Below are positions 1 to 7,695 of a stretch of DNA of 64,000 bases, one piece after another. The notes under the pieces are model-generated. The model did no database searches. It saw nothing but the letters and a program-made list of their open reading frames with translations, and was not told the origin of the DNA. The stretch covers positions 310,001-374,000 of the forward strand of contig NZ_CAMPOV010000002.1 in NCBI RefSeq assembly GCF_946892675.1, given 5' to 3'. Each line of letters begins with the position of its first letter. Position 1 is the stretch's first letter. Made by a program: the position numbers and the translations under genes. Source of the stretch: Arthrobacter sp. Marseille-P9274. GTDB lineage: Bacteria; Actinomycetota; Actinomycetes; Actinomycetales; Micrococcaceae.

Positions 1-617
1 TAGAAGGAATCCGCGGGAACGACGGCGTCTACCGTCTTCTGCTCGACGGCGGCCTGCATACCGGAATAGGGCACGGCCACCTCCTTGACATCATCGGGCG
101 ACACGCCTGCCCCCTCCAGAGCCTGCAGAACGGGGATGTCCCCACCGCTCTTGACACCCATGACGCCAATCGTCTTGCCCTTGAGGTCGGCGAGGGACTT
201 GACGTCGGAGTCTGCTGCTACCAGGACACCGGAGTTATCGGTCTTGGAATCCACCACCCCGTTGCCGCCGATGACCGACACGGGAACTCCTTCTGATGCG
301 GACGTCGCCACATTGATCCAGGAGCCGATCGCGATGTCCACCTGTCCGGAGACGGCCATCGCCAGCAGTGCGGCCGGATCCTGCCCGGGAACCAGTTCGA
401 CATCCAGGCCATGGTCCTCGAAGTAGCCCTGGGACTCCGCCAGATGAGCCGGCTCGAAGTGGATGGGCGCTACGGCCACTTTGACCTTGGTCAAGCCTTC
501 CCCGCTGGCAGACGCCGTAGTCTCGGAGCCGCAGCCGGTGAGCGCCGCCGTGACGAGACCGGCGAGGGCGGTGTAACTGGCCAATTGGGTAAAGGCGGAA
601 CGGTTGACAGGACGCAT
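1..617 (-). CDS. ABC transporter solute-binding lipoprotein, NMT1/SsuA type (3' end cut by window)
   Basis: The reading frame starts at ATG 617 after an AGGAG ribosome site and runs off the window edge, so the C-terminus is missing. The N-terminus is a lipoprotein signal with lipobox LTGC. The mature part reads as a periplasmic-type binding protein of the NMT1/THI5/SsuA class (ABC import of sulfonates, nitrate, pyrimidines or aromatic acids). Typical stretches are HFEPAHLAESQGYFEDHGLD, GQVDIAIGSW and LKGKTIGVMG. It is divergent from the aldehyde dehydrogenase and shares its roughly 180 bp promoter region, which suggests that it feeds substrate to the aromatic-degradation cluster. The substrate cannot be told from sequence; permease and ATPase genes would lie beyond the left edge. 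Confidence 0.8.
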   Translation of the reverse strand, partial: MRPVNRSAFTQLASYTALAGLVTAALTGCGSETTASASGEGLTKVKVAVAPIHFEPAHLAESQGYFEDHGLDVELVPGQDPAALLAMAVSGQVDIAIGSWINVATSASEGVPVSVIGGNGVVDSKTDNSGVLVAADSDVKSLADLKGKTIGVMGVKSGGDIPVLQALEGAGVSPDDVKEVAVPYSGMQAAVEQKTVDAVVPADSF

Positions 618-734
618 GAAGTGCTCCTCGTTTGCATAAGCGGTGGGTACACGGATTGAAGGCCGGGAAAGAGGCGACACTCCCGGGAGTAATGAATGTA
701 TTCTCCGTTGAAAAATATAGTCTTAATCGGCTAA

Positions 735-750
735 TGTGGCAACAGTCACA
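735..750. promoter_or_regulatory. CRP/GlxR-like or cluster-specific operator TGTGG-N6-TCACA
   Basis: TGTGGCAACAGTCACA is one mismatch from the CRP/GlxR half-site pattern TGTGA-N6-TCACA. It lies 50 bp before the aldehyde dehydrogenase start in an AT-rich divergent promoter region. Similar 16-mers precede the FAH-family gene (5023-5038) and the dioxygenase (6788-6803). Binding is inferred only. Confidence 0.4.
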
Positions 751-799
751 AAATCTATCTTCCGGATGGCTCGTGCAAGCCCTCCAGTTAGGACCGGAT

Positions 800-2293
800 A
801 TGACCGTCGCCGACGCTGTAATAGCCCCTGAGCCGCCCCTGCTCGAGCGCCCTTTGCGCTTGCTGATCGATGGGGAATGGACGGAAGGCCACGGCCAGCC
901 CCTGGCCATCCTGAATCCTTCTACGGGCGACTCCCTCACGACGTCGGCCTCGGCGGACGGGACTGATGTGGACCGTGCCGTCGCCGCCGCCCGGAGGGCC
1001 TTTGACGACGGGCCCTGGTCCAGGATGGCGCCGGCAGCACGGGCCCTGCTGATCCACCGTTTGGCTGACGCCCTTGAGGAGGCAAAGGAGGAATTTGCCC
1101 GGCTTGAGACACTCAACTGCGGCAAGCCGCTTGCTGTGGCCCGCGATTTCGAAGTCACCGCGGCCGTCAGCACCTTGCGCTACAACGCCGGGTGGGCAAC
1201 GAAACTGAACGGCGAAACGCGCGATGTTTCGCTGCCGGGCCAGTGGCAGGCGTTCACGCTTCGGGAGGCCGTCGGTGTGGCAGGCCTGATCGTGCCATGG
1301 AACGTGCCGCTGGCCATCGCGGTATCGAAGCTGGCCCCCGCCCTGGCAGCGGGCTGCACGGTGGTCCTCAAGCCTGCCGAGCTGACTCCCCTGACGGCGG
1401 TCCGCTTGGGCGAACTGGTCCAGGAAGTCGGGTTCCCCTCCGGCGTCGTCAACATAGTGCAGGGGCTGGGCCACGTCGCCGGGCAGCGCCTCGCCGAGCA
1501 CCCGGACGTGGACAAGATTTCCTTTACCGGCTCCACCGCCGTCGGCAAGCGCCTGCTCGCCTCCTCCGCTGGCAACCTCAAGCGGCTGTCGCTGGAACTG
1601 GGCGGCAAATCGCCCGTGGTGATCTACCCCGATGCCGATCTGGCCAAGGCGATACCTGCCGCGGCGATGAGCATCTTCGCCAACACCGGGCAGGTGTGCG
1701 CCGCCGGCTCCCGGCTGTATGTGCATCGCGATGTGGCGGACGAGGTCATCGGCGGCATCACCCGGATCGCCGAATCGCTGAAGATCGGGCCGGGGCTCGA
1801 TCCTGCCACCCGGTTGGGGCCGATCATCTCCGAGGCACAGCGGGAGCGCGTCCTGGAATACATCCGCAGCGGCATCGAGGAGGGGGCAGCCGTTATAACG
1901 GGCGGCGCTGCCGTCGAAGGGCCGGGGTTCTTCCTGCAGCCGACGGTACTGTGCAACACGGCGCCCGGCATGCGTGTGGTCCGCGAAGAGATCTTCGGTC
2001 CCGTCCTGTCGGTTGCAACGTTCGACGACGCCGACTCCATCACCGACGTCGTGGCGCGGGCCAACGACACCGATTACGGTCTGTCCTCGACCATCTGGAC
2101 CCGGGACATCTCCAAGGCACTCCAATTTGTTCGCCGGATCAAGGCCGGCAACGTCCGGGTCAACGCTTCGGGCGGCATGGATCCCAACATGCCCTTCGGC
2201 GGCTTCAAGCAGTCAGGTTGGGGCCACGAGAACGGCCGGGAAGGCGTGGAGGCCTTCACCGAACTGAAATCCGTGGCCATCAACATCGACTGA
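800..2293 (+). CDS. NAD(P)-dependent aldehyde dehydrogenase
   Basis: A 497-residue aldehyde dehydrogenase, normal for the family. Visible hallmarks are PWN (Asn168, oxyanion hole), FTGS (about 242), ELGGKS with general base Glu266, and catalytic Cys300 in GQVCAAGSR. I chose the ATG at 800 because family homology (LLIDGEWTEG) begins about 20 residues later. The upstream in-frame TTG and ATG codons lie in AT-rich promoter sequence. It oxidises an aldehyde to an acid in the cytoplasm. Beside a ring hydroxylase and an extradiol dioxygenase it could act on a hydroxymuconic-semialdehyde type ring-cleavage product, but betaine or vanillin-type aldehydes are not excluded. A strong terminator follows directly. 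Confidence 0.88.
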   Translation: MTVADAVIAPEPPLLERPLRLLIDGEWTEGHGQPLAILNPSTGDSLTTSASADGTDVDRAVAAARRAFDDGPWSRMAPAARALLIHRLADALEEAKEEFARLETLNCGKPLAVARDFEVTAAVSTLRYNAGWATKLNGETRDVSLPGQWQAFTLREAVGVAGLIVPWNVPLAIAVSKLAPALAAGCTVVLKPAELTPLTAVRLGELVQEVGFPSGVVNIVQGLGHVAGQRLAEHPDVDKISFTGSTAVGKRLLASSAGNLKRLSLELGGKSPVVIYPDADLAKAIPAAAMSIFANTGQVCAAGSRLYVHRDVADEVIGGITRIAESLKIGPGLDPATRLGPIISEAQRERVLEYIRSGIEEGAAVITGGAAVEGPGFFLQPTVLCNTAPGMRVVREEIFGPVLSVATFDDADSITDVVARANDTDYGLSSTIWTRDISKALQFVRRIKAGNVRVNASGGMDPNMPFGGFKQSGWGHENGREGVEAFTELKSVAINID

Positions 2294-2305
2294 CGGCCCA
2301 AGCCG

Positions 2306-2341
2306 AACGGCTCCGGAGCGGGCAACCGCTCCGGAGCCGTT
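2306..2341. terminator. Perfect 16-bp hairpin with GCAA tetraloop
   Basis: Arms AACGGCTCCGGAGCGG and its exact complement flank a GCAA loop, followed by a short T-containing tail. It begins 12 bp after the aldehyde dehydrogenase stop codon, so it most likely ends that transcript. Confidence 0.85.
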
Positions 2342-2394
2342 GTGATTTCGCTGCCGGCACCGCAGGCACATCTGCGGGATGAAGGCCGTGATAC

Positions 2395-2437
2395 GACCTG
2401 GCCCCGGCACCGAGGGTCTCGGCACCGGGGCCAGGTC
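2395..2437. terminator. 20-bp-arm hairpin between convergent genes
   Basis: Twenty-base arms (GACCTGGCCCCGG plus CCGAG, with two central mismatches) enclose a GGT loop. It lies 35 bp beyond the 3' end of the minus-strand flavin monooxygenase, so it probably terminates that gene and backs up the first hairpin against read-through. Confidence 0.75.
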
Positions 2438-2471
2438 TGTGAGGCTCGGTCTGCGGGGTGGGTGATCCGGG

Positions 2472-4058
2472 TCAGTCCCGGGCGGCGACCGCGGCGGAGG
2501 CCGCGGCTCCAGGCTGCACAGCCAGCCCCGGCGCATAGTCCTTTAGCGCCCGCAGCGCCGCTGCTTCTCCTGCAGCCGTTGTCGCCGCCGCGACGTAACG
2601 GTCGGGACGCACGATCAGCACGCTCCGCGTCCCGGCCAAGGCGGCGAAGGCGCCAGAGGTATCCACGACCGAAAGAGGCGAGGCACCGCCGTCGTTGGTA
2701 TCCAACGGCTGGATCTCGATGCTGCCGCCGGGCAGGAACCGCAGGGCCGCCCAGCCGGTGCCGAGCACCGTGTCCAAAGGAACCGTGTCCCCCGTGGCCA
2801 GCAGGACCTGGGGCTGGGACAGCGAGCGTCCGACCAGCGCCGCTGCTGCCTTCTCTACGTCGTCCGCCGCGGAAACCACGCAGCCTTCGGTGAAGTGCGG
2901 CTGCTTGAGGAACTTCATGCCGGTCAGCCAGTTCTTGGCCGCCGGCACCACGCCCAGCCCGGTGATCAGCGCGTCGCGGACCGCCGTCAGCTTCGGATTG
3001 ACGCTCATGACGACCTTGCCGATGCGCTGGGACAGCCGCACCATGTCGACCGCGTGCGGCCGCCGCTCGGTGGCGTAGGTGTTGATCAGGGCGTCGGTGC
3101 CGATGCCCCGCACGTGCGCGGCGACCTTCCAGACCAGGTTCGCCACGTCGCGGATGCCCGCGTTCAGGGCCTGCCCGGCGAAAGGCGGCATCATGTGCGC
3201 GGCGTCCCCGGCCAGCAGCACGTGCCCCATTCGGTAATTCAGCGCCACCCGCTGGTGCGCCACGTAGACCGCGGCGCGGCGGATGTCCTTCGGCACGATC
3301 TTCTGGAACGGAGCGATCAACGCGATGATCTTCTCCGGCTGCGTGACGGTCTTGGCGTCCTCCCCGGGCAGCAGCATGAATTCATAGCGTCGGCGCCCCT
3401 TCACTCCGGGCACGACGACGGCCGGACGGGTCCCGTTGCAATGGAACTCCGCGAAGGGCTCCGGCGTGCCGGGCGTATTCACGATGTCGGCCACGATCCA
3501 CTTCTGCACTTGGGTGGATCCCTCCATCGGGATACCCAGCTGTGCGCGCACAGGGCTTCGTCCGCCGTCGCAGGCGATGATCCATCTGGCGCGGACGGTC
3601 TTCTTGCCCTCGTCGTCGATCAGCACCGTGTCGGCGTGGTCCGGGGCCTCCGTGATGCGGAAAGCCTCGGTATTGAAGCGGATGTCGATCTGCGGGCGCT
3701 GCCGCGCCGCCTCCAGCAGCAAGGCCTCCATGACCGGCTGGTCGAACTGCGATTTGCCAGGCTGACCGAGCCGCGGGCTCGCCGGCCGGACCTCGGCGAG
3801 CAGCTGGCCCTTGCGGCCGTAGTAGCGGGCACCGGTATCCATCAGCATCTCAGGCGCCAGGCGGTCCATGATGCCGATCCGCTGCATGACCCTCAGCGTC
3901 TCGTCCGTGGCGCTGATGGCCCGCGGCTCGTCGCTGGTGCCGGCGTTCTTCTCGACCAGCATGACGCGCACGTCCTGATCGGCCAGCAGGTTGGCTGCGG
4001 CCAGGCCTATGGGCCCGGCACCGATAACGAGCACGTCTGTTTCGAGGAGGTTTTCCAT
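2472..4058 (-). CDS. FAD-dependent aromatic hydroxylase (MhpA/PheA-like, FAD_binding_3)
   Basis: A 528-residue class A flavoprotein hydroxylase. The FAD-binding GAGPIG lies at residues 13-18, the conserved CDGGRSPVR (DG motif) in the middle, and GDAAHMMPP (second FAD motif) further on. A C-terminal thioredoxin-like extension is typical of phenol and 3-(3-hydroxyphenyl)propionate hydroxylases. Such enzymes use NAD(P)H and O2 to place a hydroxyl group ortho to an existing one, giving a catechol. The neighbouring extradiol dioxygenase would then open that ring. The downstream gene order (FAH-family, this gene) and a gap of only 36 bp suggest co-transcription. The exact substrate is unknown. Confidence 0.85.
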   Translation of the reverse strand: MENLLETDVLVIGAGPIGLAAANLLADQDVRVMLVEKNAGTSDEPRAISATDETLRVMQRIGIMDRLAPEMLMDTGARYYGRKGQLLAEVRPASPRLGQPGKSQFDQPVMEALLLEAARQRPQIDIRFNTEAFRITEAPDHADTVLIDDEGKKTVRARWIIACDGGRSPVRAQLGIPMEGSTQVQKWIVADIVNTPGTPEPFAEFHCNGTRPAVVVPGVKGRRRYEFMLLPGEDAKTVTQPEKIIALIAPFQKIVPKDIRRAAVYVAHQRVALNYRMGHVLLAGDAAHMMPPFAGQALNAGIRDVANLVWKVAAHVRGIGTDALINTYATERRPHAVDMVRLSQRIGKVVMSVNPKLTAVRDALITGLGVVPAAKNWLTGMKFLKQPHFTEGCVVSAADDVEKAAAALVGRSLSQPQVLLATGDTVPLDTVLGTGWAALRFLPGGSIEIQPLDTNDGGASPLSVVDTSGAFAALAGTRSVLIVRPDRYVAAATTAAGEAAALRALKDYAPGLAVQPGAAASAAVAARD

Positions 4059-4094
4059 CGCTATTGCCTTTCCGTTGGTCCGCGAGTGGACAGG

Positions 4095-4958
4095 TCAGGC
4101 CTCGAGCCGGACCGTGTTGCGCAGCACGCCCAGACCGGTGATCTCGACCTCCACGACATCGCCGTCGGAGAGCAGGCCTGAGGGGGTCATGAAGCGGCCC
4201 ACTCCTCCCGGGGTGCCGGTGACGACGACATCGCCGGCGGACAGCTTCGTGAAGCCGGTGACGTAGCTGAGGAGCTGAGGGATATCGAAGTACAGGTCAG
4301 CCACGGAGGCCTTCTGCCGAATTTCGCCGTTCACGCGGGTTTCCAGGGTCAGGTCCCTGACGTCGCCCAGATCCGACGCCGGTACGAGGTACGGCCCAAA
4401 GGCGCCGGTGCCGGGGAAGTTCTTTCCCGGCGTCCACTGCGTGGTGGCCAACTGCCAGTCGCGCACGCTGAAATCGTTGTACGCGGCGTAACCGGCCACG
4501 AGTTCCATGGCTTCAGTCTCGGCGACGTGGAAGCCGTCCTTGCCGATGACAAGGGCCATCTCTCCCTCGTAGTCGAATTCGTTCGTGGAGGCGGGCATCA
4601 GAGCCGGCTGCAGGTGGCCCATCTGCGAATCCGCGAAGCGCGTGAAGATGGTCGGAGCCTTCTGCTCATTCTGGTGCGCAGCCCTGCCCGTTTCCTGCTG
4701 ATGGCTGCGGTAGTTCACGCCGATGCAGATGATCTTGCCCGGGTTGGTGATCGAGGGCAGGAACTCGATTTCCGCCTCCGGACGGGAAGGGGCGGTATGG
4801 AACTCTTCGCCGACGGAGCCGAAGATTCCGTTTTCGACGGCGGCGCGCAGGGTGGGTGCCAGTGCCGAACCCGTGGGGCCCAGATCATAAGCGCGGCCCT
4901 CGTCGATGATGCCCCAGGTTTCGGATCCGTCTGCTGCGGTAAACGATGCGTACTTCAA
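4095..4958 (-). CDS. Fumarylacetoacetate hydrolase family protein
   Basis: A 287-residue FAH-fold enzyme with a TTG start. TTG 4958 has an AAAGGAA ribosome site seven bases upstream and begins the family-typical KYASF; the longer frame from 5018 would add an unconserved tail inside the promoter. Metal-binding features are EYEGEMALVIG-like FDYEGEMALVIGKDG, the downstream YNDFSVRDWQ and the C-terminal TGTPGGVG. The family covers acylpyruvate hydrolases, 2-hydroxypentadienoate hydratases and oxalocrotonate decarboxylases. In this neighbourhood it most likely works after ring cleavage on the 2-hydroxydienoate. It is probably the first gene of an operon with the flavin hydroxylase. Confidence 0.85.
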   Translation of the reverse strand: MKYASFTAADGSETWGIIDEGRAYDLGPTGSALAPTLRAAVENGIFGSVGEEFHTAPSRPEAEIEFLPSITNPGKIICIGVNYRSHQQETGRAAHQNEQKAPTIFTRFADSQMGHLQPALMPASTNEFDYEGEMALVIGKDGFHVAETEAMELVAGYAAYNDFSVRDWQLATTQWTPGKNFPGTGAFGPYLVPASDLGDVRDLTLETRVNGEIRQKASVADLYFDIPQLLSYVTGFTKLSAGDVVVTGTPGGVGRFMTPSGLLSDGDVVEVEITGLGVLRNTVRLEA

Positions 4959-5022
4959 TGGGTGTTCCTTTCGCTGTGGCGCCAGGGCCGTCCTGCGGTC
5001 TTGCCGCACTGCCGCCATCCAA

Positions 5023-5038
5023 TGTGGCCAACGCCACC
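5023..5038. promoter_or_regulatory. TGTGG-N6-CCACC operator-like 16-mer
   Basis: TGTGGCCAACGCCACC lies between the predicted promoter and the TTG start of the FAH-family gene. It shares the AATGTGGC lead and CCAC right half with the sites at 735 and 6788. A position downstream of the -35/-10 region would fit a repressor site. Confidence 0.35.
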
Positions 5039-5039
5039 A

Positions 5040-5077
5040 GCTTAGGAATAGTAGAGTCGATTTGTCAACGGATTATA
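5040..5077 (-). promoter_or_regulatory. Promoter region of the FAH/hydroxylase operon
   Basis: Read on the minus strand, this AT-rich stretch has a perfect TATAAT (5077-5072) and, further on, a perfect TTGACA (5068-5063) with a poor -10 about 17-18 bases later. Either could drive the operon; the sequence does not decide which. Confidence 0.45.
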
Positions 5078-5092
5078 TATTCTGAACTCTTT

Positions 5093-5782
5093 TTACTTTT
5101 CTACTGCTGCGAGTTCGGCCGCGGGAACATCGAGGCCGGCTTCAAGCACGATGTGCATCGTCCTCTCGTAGTGCCGCCGCAGCAGCTTGGCGAGCCCCGA
5201 GGCGTCCCGCGCGAGCGCCGCCTCCAGAATGTCGCGGTGCTCCTGTTCGACATCGCGTTCCGCTGCCCCGCGGGACGGCGCAGCCCACCGCCGGTAGAGC
5301 TCCGTGGAATCGGCCAGATTGTCGGCCAGCCGAATCATGGGGGCGCTGGCGCAGGCCTCCAGGAGCTTCGCATGGAAGGACCGGTGTGCAACCGACCACG
5401 GGTCCGCAATATGCTCCGGATCCTCTTGGTCCCGCCGAGGCGTCCTGGACAACTGATGATGCGCGGCGATGAGGTCGGATTCCCATTGCAGGTCCCCGCG
5501 TTCGACCGCGAGGCGCGAGGCCAGCTCCTCGGTGACGCAACGCAACTCCGTGAGGTCACGCAACTCCCGCGGTTCGAGTTCGGGGACGAAGAAGCCGCGA
5601 TTGCGTTCCCATGTCAGCAGCCCATCTCCGGCCAGGCGGGTCAGCGCCTCCCGGACGACGGTTGAACTAGTGCCGAACCGTTCGGCGAGCGCAACCGGGG
5701 CCAGCCTCTCCCCCGGCCGCCACGAACCGCCCAGGACGGCGCGCCGAATCCCGTCAACTGTCTGACCCCCGGCCTCAGCCAT
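5093..5782 (-). CDS. GntR-family regulator, FCD (FadR-like) subfamily
   Basis: A 229-residue regulator. The N-terminal winged helix-turn-helix is recognised from GSWRPGERLAPVALAERFGT and VVREALTRLAGDGLL. The all-helical FCD ligand domain follows, with its conserved spaced histidines and basic residues (HRSFHAKLLEACAS, REHRD-type EQEHRDILEA, RRHYERTMHIV). Such proteins bind small acids or ring-cleavage products and usually repress neighbouring catabolic operons. It sits between the FAH-family gene and the dioxygenase and is the obvious local regulator. The inverted repeat at 6801-6821 is a possible target. Confidence 0.85.
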   Translation of the reverse strand: MAEAGGQTVDGIRRAVLGGSWRPGERLAPVALAERFGTSSTVVREALTRLAGDGLLTWERNRGFFVPELEPRELRDLTELRCVTEELASRLAVERGDLQWESDLIAAHHQLSRTPRRDQEDPEHIADPWSVAHRSFHAKLLEACASAPMIRLADNLADSTELYRRWAAPSRGAAERDVEQEHRDILEAALARDASGLAKLLRRHYERTMHIVLEAGLDVPAAELAAVEK

Positions 5783-5861
5783 GACCCCACCCTCTCACCC
5801 AGCTGGTTTCCCGACGTTCCGCCCGGCGCGCCCGACCGACACTCCCGCCCTGAGCGCAACC

Positions 5862-6749
5862 TTAGCGGACGCCGGACAGCCGGTTGGCAACGGGCGGAAT
5901 CCCGAACTTGCGGAACTCCTCGGGACGGAATGAGCTCCACTTGTTGTACCAGTTCTCCTCCTGGCCCCAGACCACGGGCGGACGGCTGTCGTCATAGATC
6001 TGCTCCAGGTCGGTGTAGAGCTCGACCACCGCGCCGGAGGTTTCCACATAGTAGGCGGCAATGTTGTGGCCCGCGCCGTGGCGGACCGGCCCCCAGATCA
6101 GTTCGCGCCCGACCTGATGCAGCCGGTCACCGAGCTTGCCGAGGTCGACAATGGACTGGGCCTGCCACGCGTGGTGATGGAACGTGCCCTCGCCCTTAAT
6201 GAGGGCGATGCCATGGTGGTCAGCGTTGCAGCGCATGAAGTAGGCGAAGTCATCGCCGATCACGTCGGAAAGCCGGAAATCGAGGACGCGGTGCAGGAAC
6301 TTCATCATTCCGGTCACGTCGCGCGGATGGAAGTTGATGTGCCCATACCTGTCCGGGCCAAAGGACAGCTGCCCCGGCGCATCCGGCTGCATGTCGATGT
6401 AGACCTCGAAGATCCAGCCTTCGGGTCCAACGAAGGTGAAGCCATCCTGGATGCCGGCGCTGACCGCCTTCTCGCTGATAACCGGAAGGTTCTCATCCCG
6501 CACGCGCTGCCGAATGGTCCGCAGCGCGTCTCCGTCCCGGGCCACAAGCCCCAGGCTGTGGATGCCGTTGACGTCCGACTCCACGTAGACAAGCTCGTGG
6601 TGAACCCCGGCGGCCGCAAGGTAGACCTCGTTGTCGGTCTTCTCCGTCACCCGTAGGCCCAGGAGCTGCGTGGCATCGAAGACCGATCCCTGCACATCGG
6701 TGGTTTGGATGGCGACGTGCCCCATCTCGCTGATTAGTCCCCAGGACAT
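5862..6749 (-). CDS. Extradiol ring-cleavage dioxygenase, VOC superfamily (catechol 2,3-dioxygenase-like)
   Basis: A 295-residue type I extradiol dioxygenase built of two vicinal-oxygen-chelate modules. The Fe(II) ligands can be read as His137 (YGHINF), a His in the HHH run at 191-193, and Glu243 (VVELYTD). The start at ATG 6749 follows an AAGGAG site six bases upstream; the longer frame to 6776 has none. It would open a catechol next to the two hydroxyls, giving a yellow semialdehyde or oxo-dienoate that the aldehyde dehydrogenase and FAH-family enzymes could process. It is transcribed alone, before the GntR gene. Confidence 0.88.
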   Translation of the reverse strand: MSWGLISEMGHVAIQTTDVQGSVFDATQLLGLRVTEKTDNEVYLAAAGVHHELVYVESDVNGIHSLGLVARDGDALRTIRQRVRDENLPVISEKAVSAGIQDGFTFVGPEGWIFEVYIDMQPDAPGQLSFGPDRYGHINFHPRDVTGMMKFLHRVLDFRLSDVIGDDFAYFMRCNADHHGIALIKGEGTFHHHAWQAQSIVDLGKLGDRLHQVGRELIWGPVRHGAGHNIAAYYVETSGAVVELYTDLEQIYDDSRPPVVWGQEENWYNKWSSFRPEEFRKFGIPPVANRLSGVR

Positions 6750-6787
6750 ACCCTGCTCCTTCCATACACGGCACACGCCGCAGCCAA

Positions 6788-6803
6788 TGTGACTGCCTCC
6801 ACA
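6788..6803. promoter_or_regulatory. CRP/GlxR-like site TGTGA-N6-CCACA
   Basis: TGTGACTGCCTCCACA is one mismatch from TGTGA-N6-TCACA. It overlaps the edge of the inverted repeat at 6801 and lies about 40 bp before the dioxygenase start. Confidence 0.42.
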
Positions 6804-6821
6804 TTATCTGACCAATAATGT
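6801..6821. promoter_or_regulatory. Perfect 7-7-7 inverted repeat over the dioxygenase -10
   Basis: ACATTAT and ATAATGT are exact complements separated by seven bases. On the minus strand the repeat contains GATAAT, a good -10 element for the dioxygenase gene. A regulator bound here would block the promoter; the adjacent GntR protein is the natural candidate. Confidence 0.5.
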
Positions 6822-7086
6822 ATTTTCCAGCGTTTATGCGTTTTGTTCGAATCCCGGGAGGATCTGGCTTTCCGGCTGCACGGCCCCATCGGGCGTCTTG
6901 CAGCCGGTGGAGCACGGCGAGCCGGAACTCGATATACCCGTCCAAGAGCATTTGCCCTGGTTCCGTCTGGCAGACTGCGAAGTCCGGGTGTGGCTGTCTC
7001 GCACGCTGCTGCTGACTGTCGCCGGGACGACTTCTGGCCACTAGACTCCGGACCAGTCCCCGAGCACCGTCGTCGAAGGAAACCGC

Positions 7087-7581
7087 ATGAAGACCGTTGT
7101 TGTCGCCGGAAACCCCAAGCCAGGCTCCCGCACCCTCGATGCCGGCATCCGGCTGGCCGCGCGCCTCGGTGCGGACCCGCTGGACATCGTCGACGTGGTC
7201 CAGTTGGGGCCGGGGCTGCTCGGCTGGGGTGATCCGGGCGTAAAAGACGCCCTCGAACTCGTGGCGGGAGCCGACTTGGCCGTGATCGCCTCACCCACCT
7301 TCAAGGCCACTTACTCCGGTCTGCTCAAATTATTCCTCGACCAGTTCGCGACCGGCGACGGCCTGCGCGACGTCGTCGCCGTGCCGCTGATGCTCGGCGC
7401 CGGACCGGCCCATGCACTCGCACCGGAACTGCTGCTCAAGCCGGTCCTCGTCGAACTCGGTGCCGTCTGCCCGGCGCCCGGTCTGTACCAACTGGACCGC
7501 ACCTACGCCGAGGATTCCAGCGCGGCCGACTATGCGGACCGCTGGCAACCGGCCATCCGCGCTGCGCTCCGCCACCGCTGA
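7087..7581 (+). CDS. NAD(P)H-dependent FMN reductase (SsuE/MsuE type)
   Basis: A 164-residue flavodoxin-like reductase. The N-terminal beta-strand and phosphate loop is VVVAGNPKPGSRT, and ASPTFKATYSGLLKLFLDQF is the flavin/dimer region typical of the NADPH_red family. It starts at ATG 7087 after AAGGA. It would reduce free FMN for two-component monooxygenases. No partner monooxygenase is next to it, but the FMNH2-requiring enzymes at 26-29 kb have no reductase of their own, so it could serve them or unlinked enzymes. Confidence 0.83.
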   Translation: MKTVVVAGNPKPGSRTLDAGIRLAARLGADPLDIVDVVQLGPGLLGWGDPGVKDALELVAGADLAVIASPTFKATYSGLLKLFLDQFATGDGLRDVVAVPLMLGAGPAHALAPELLLKPVLVELGAVCPAPGLYQLDRTYAEDSSAADYADRWQPAIRAALRHR

Positions 7582-7695
7582 CACGCCGCACGTTCACCCT
7601 CGCGCCACCGCCCGGCCCGCTGGCAGTCAACCGCTTGAAACGGTTATCCGAAACAGTAAACCCTGCATCCCAATTTCCCAACAGAAGGATGAACA

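Noticed and set aside
6838-6856. GTTCGAATCC resembling a tRNA T-loop
   Set aside because: Flanking bases do not pair as a five-base T-stem, and no acceptor, D or anticodon arm is found in the surrounding 90 bases.
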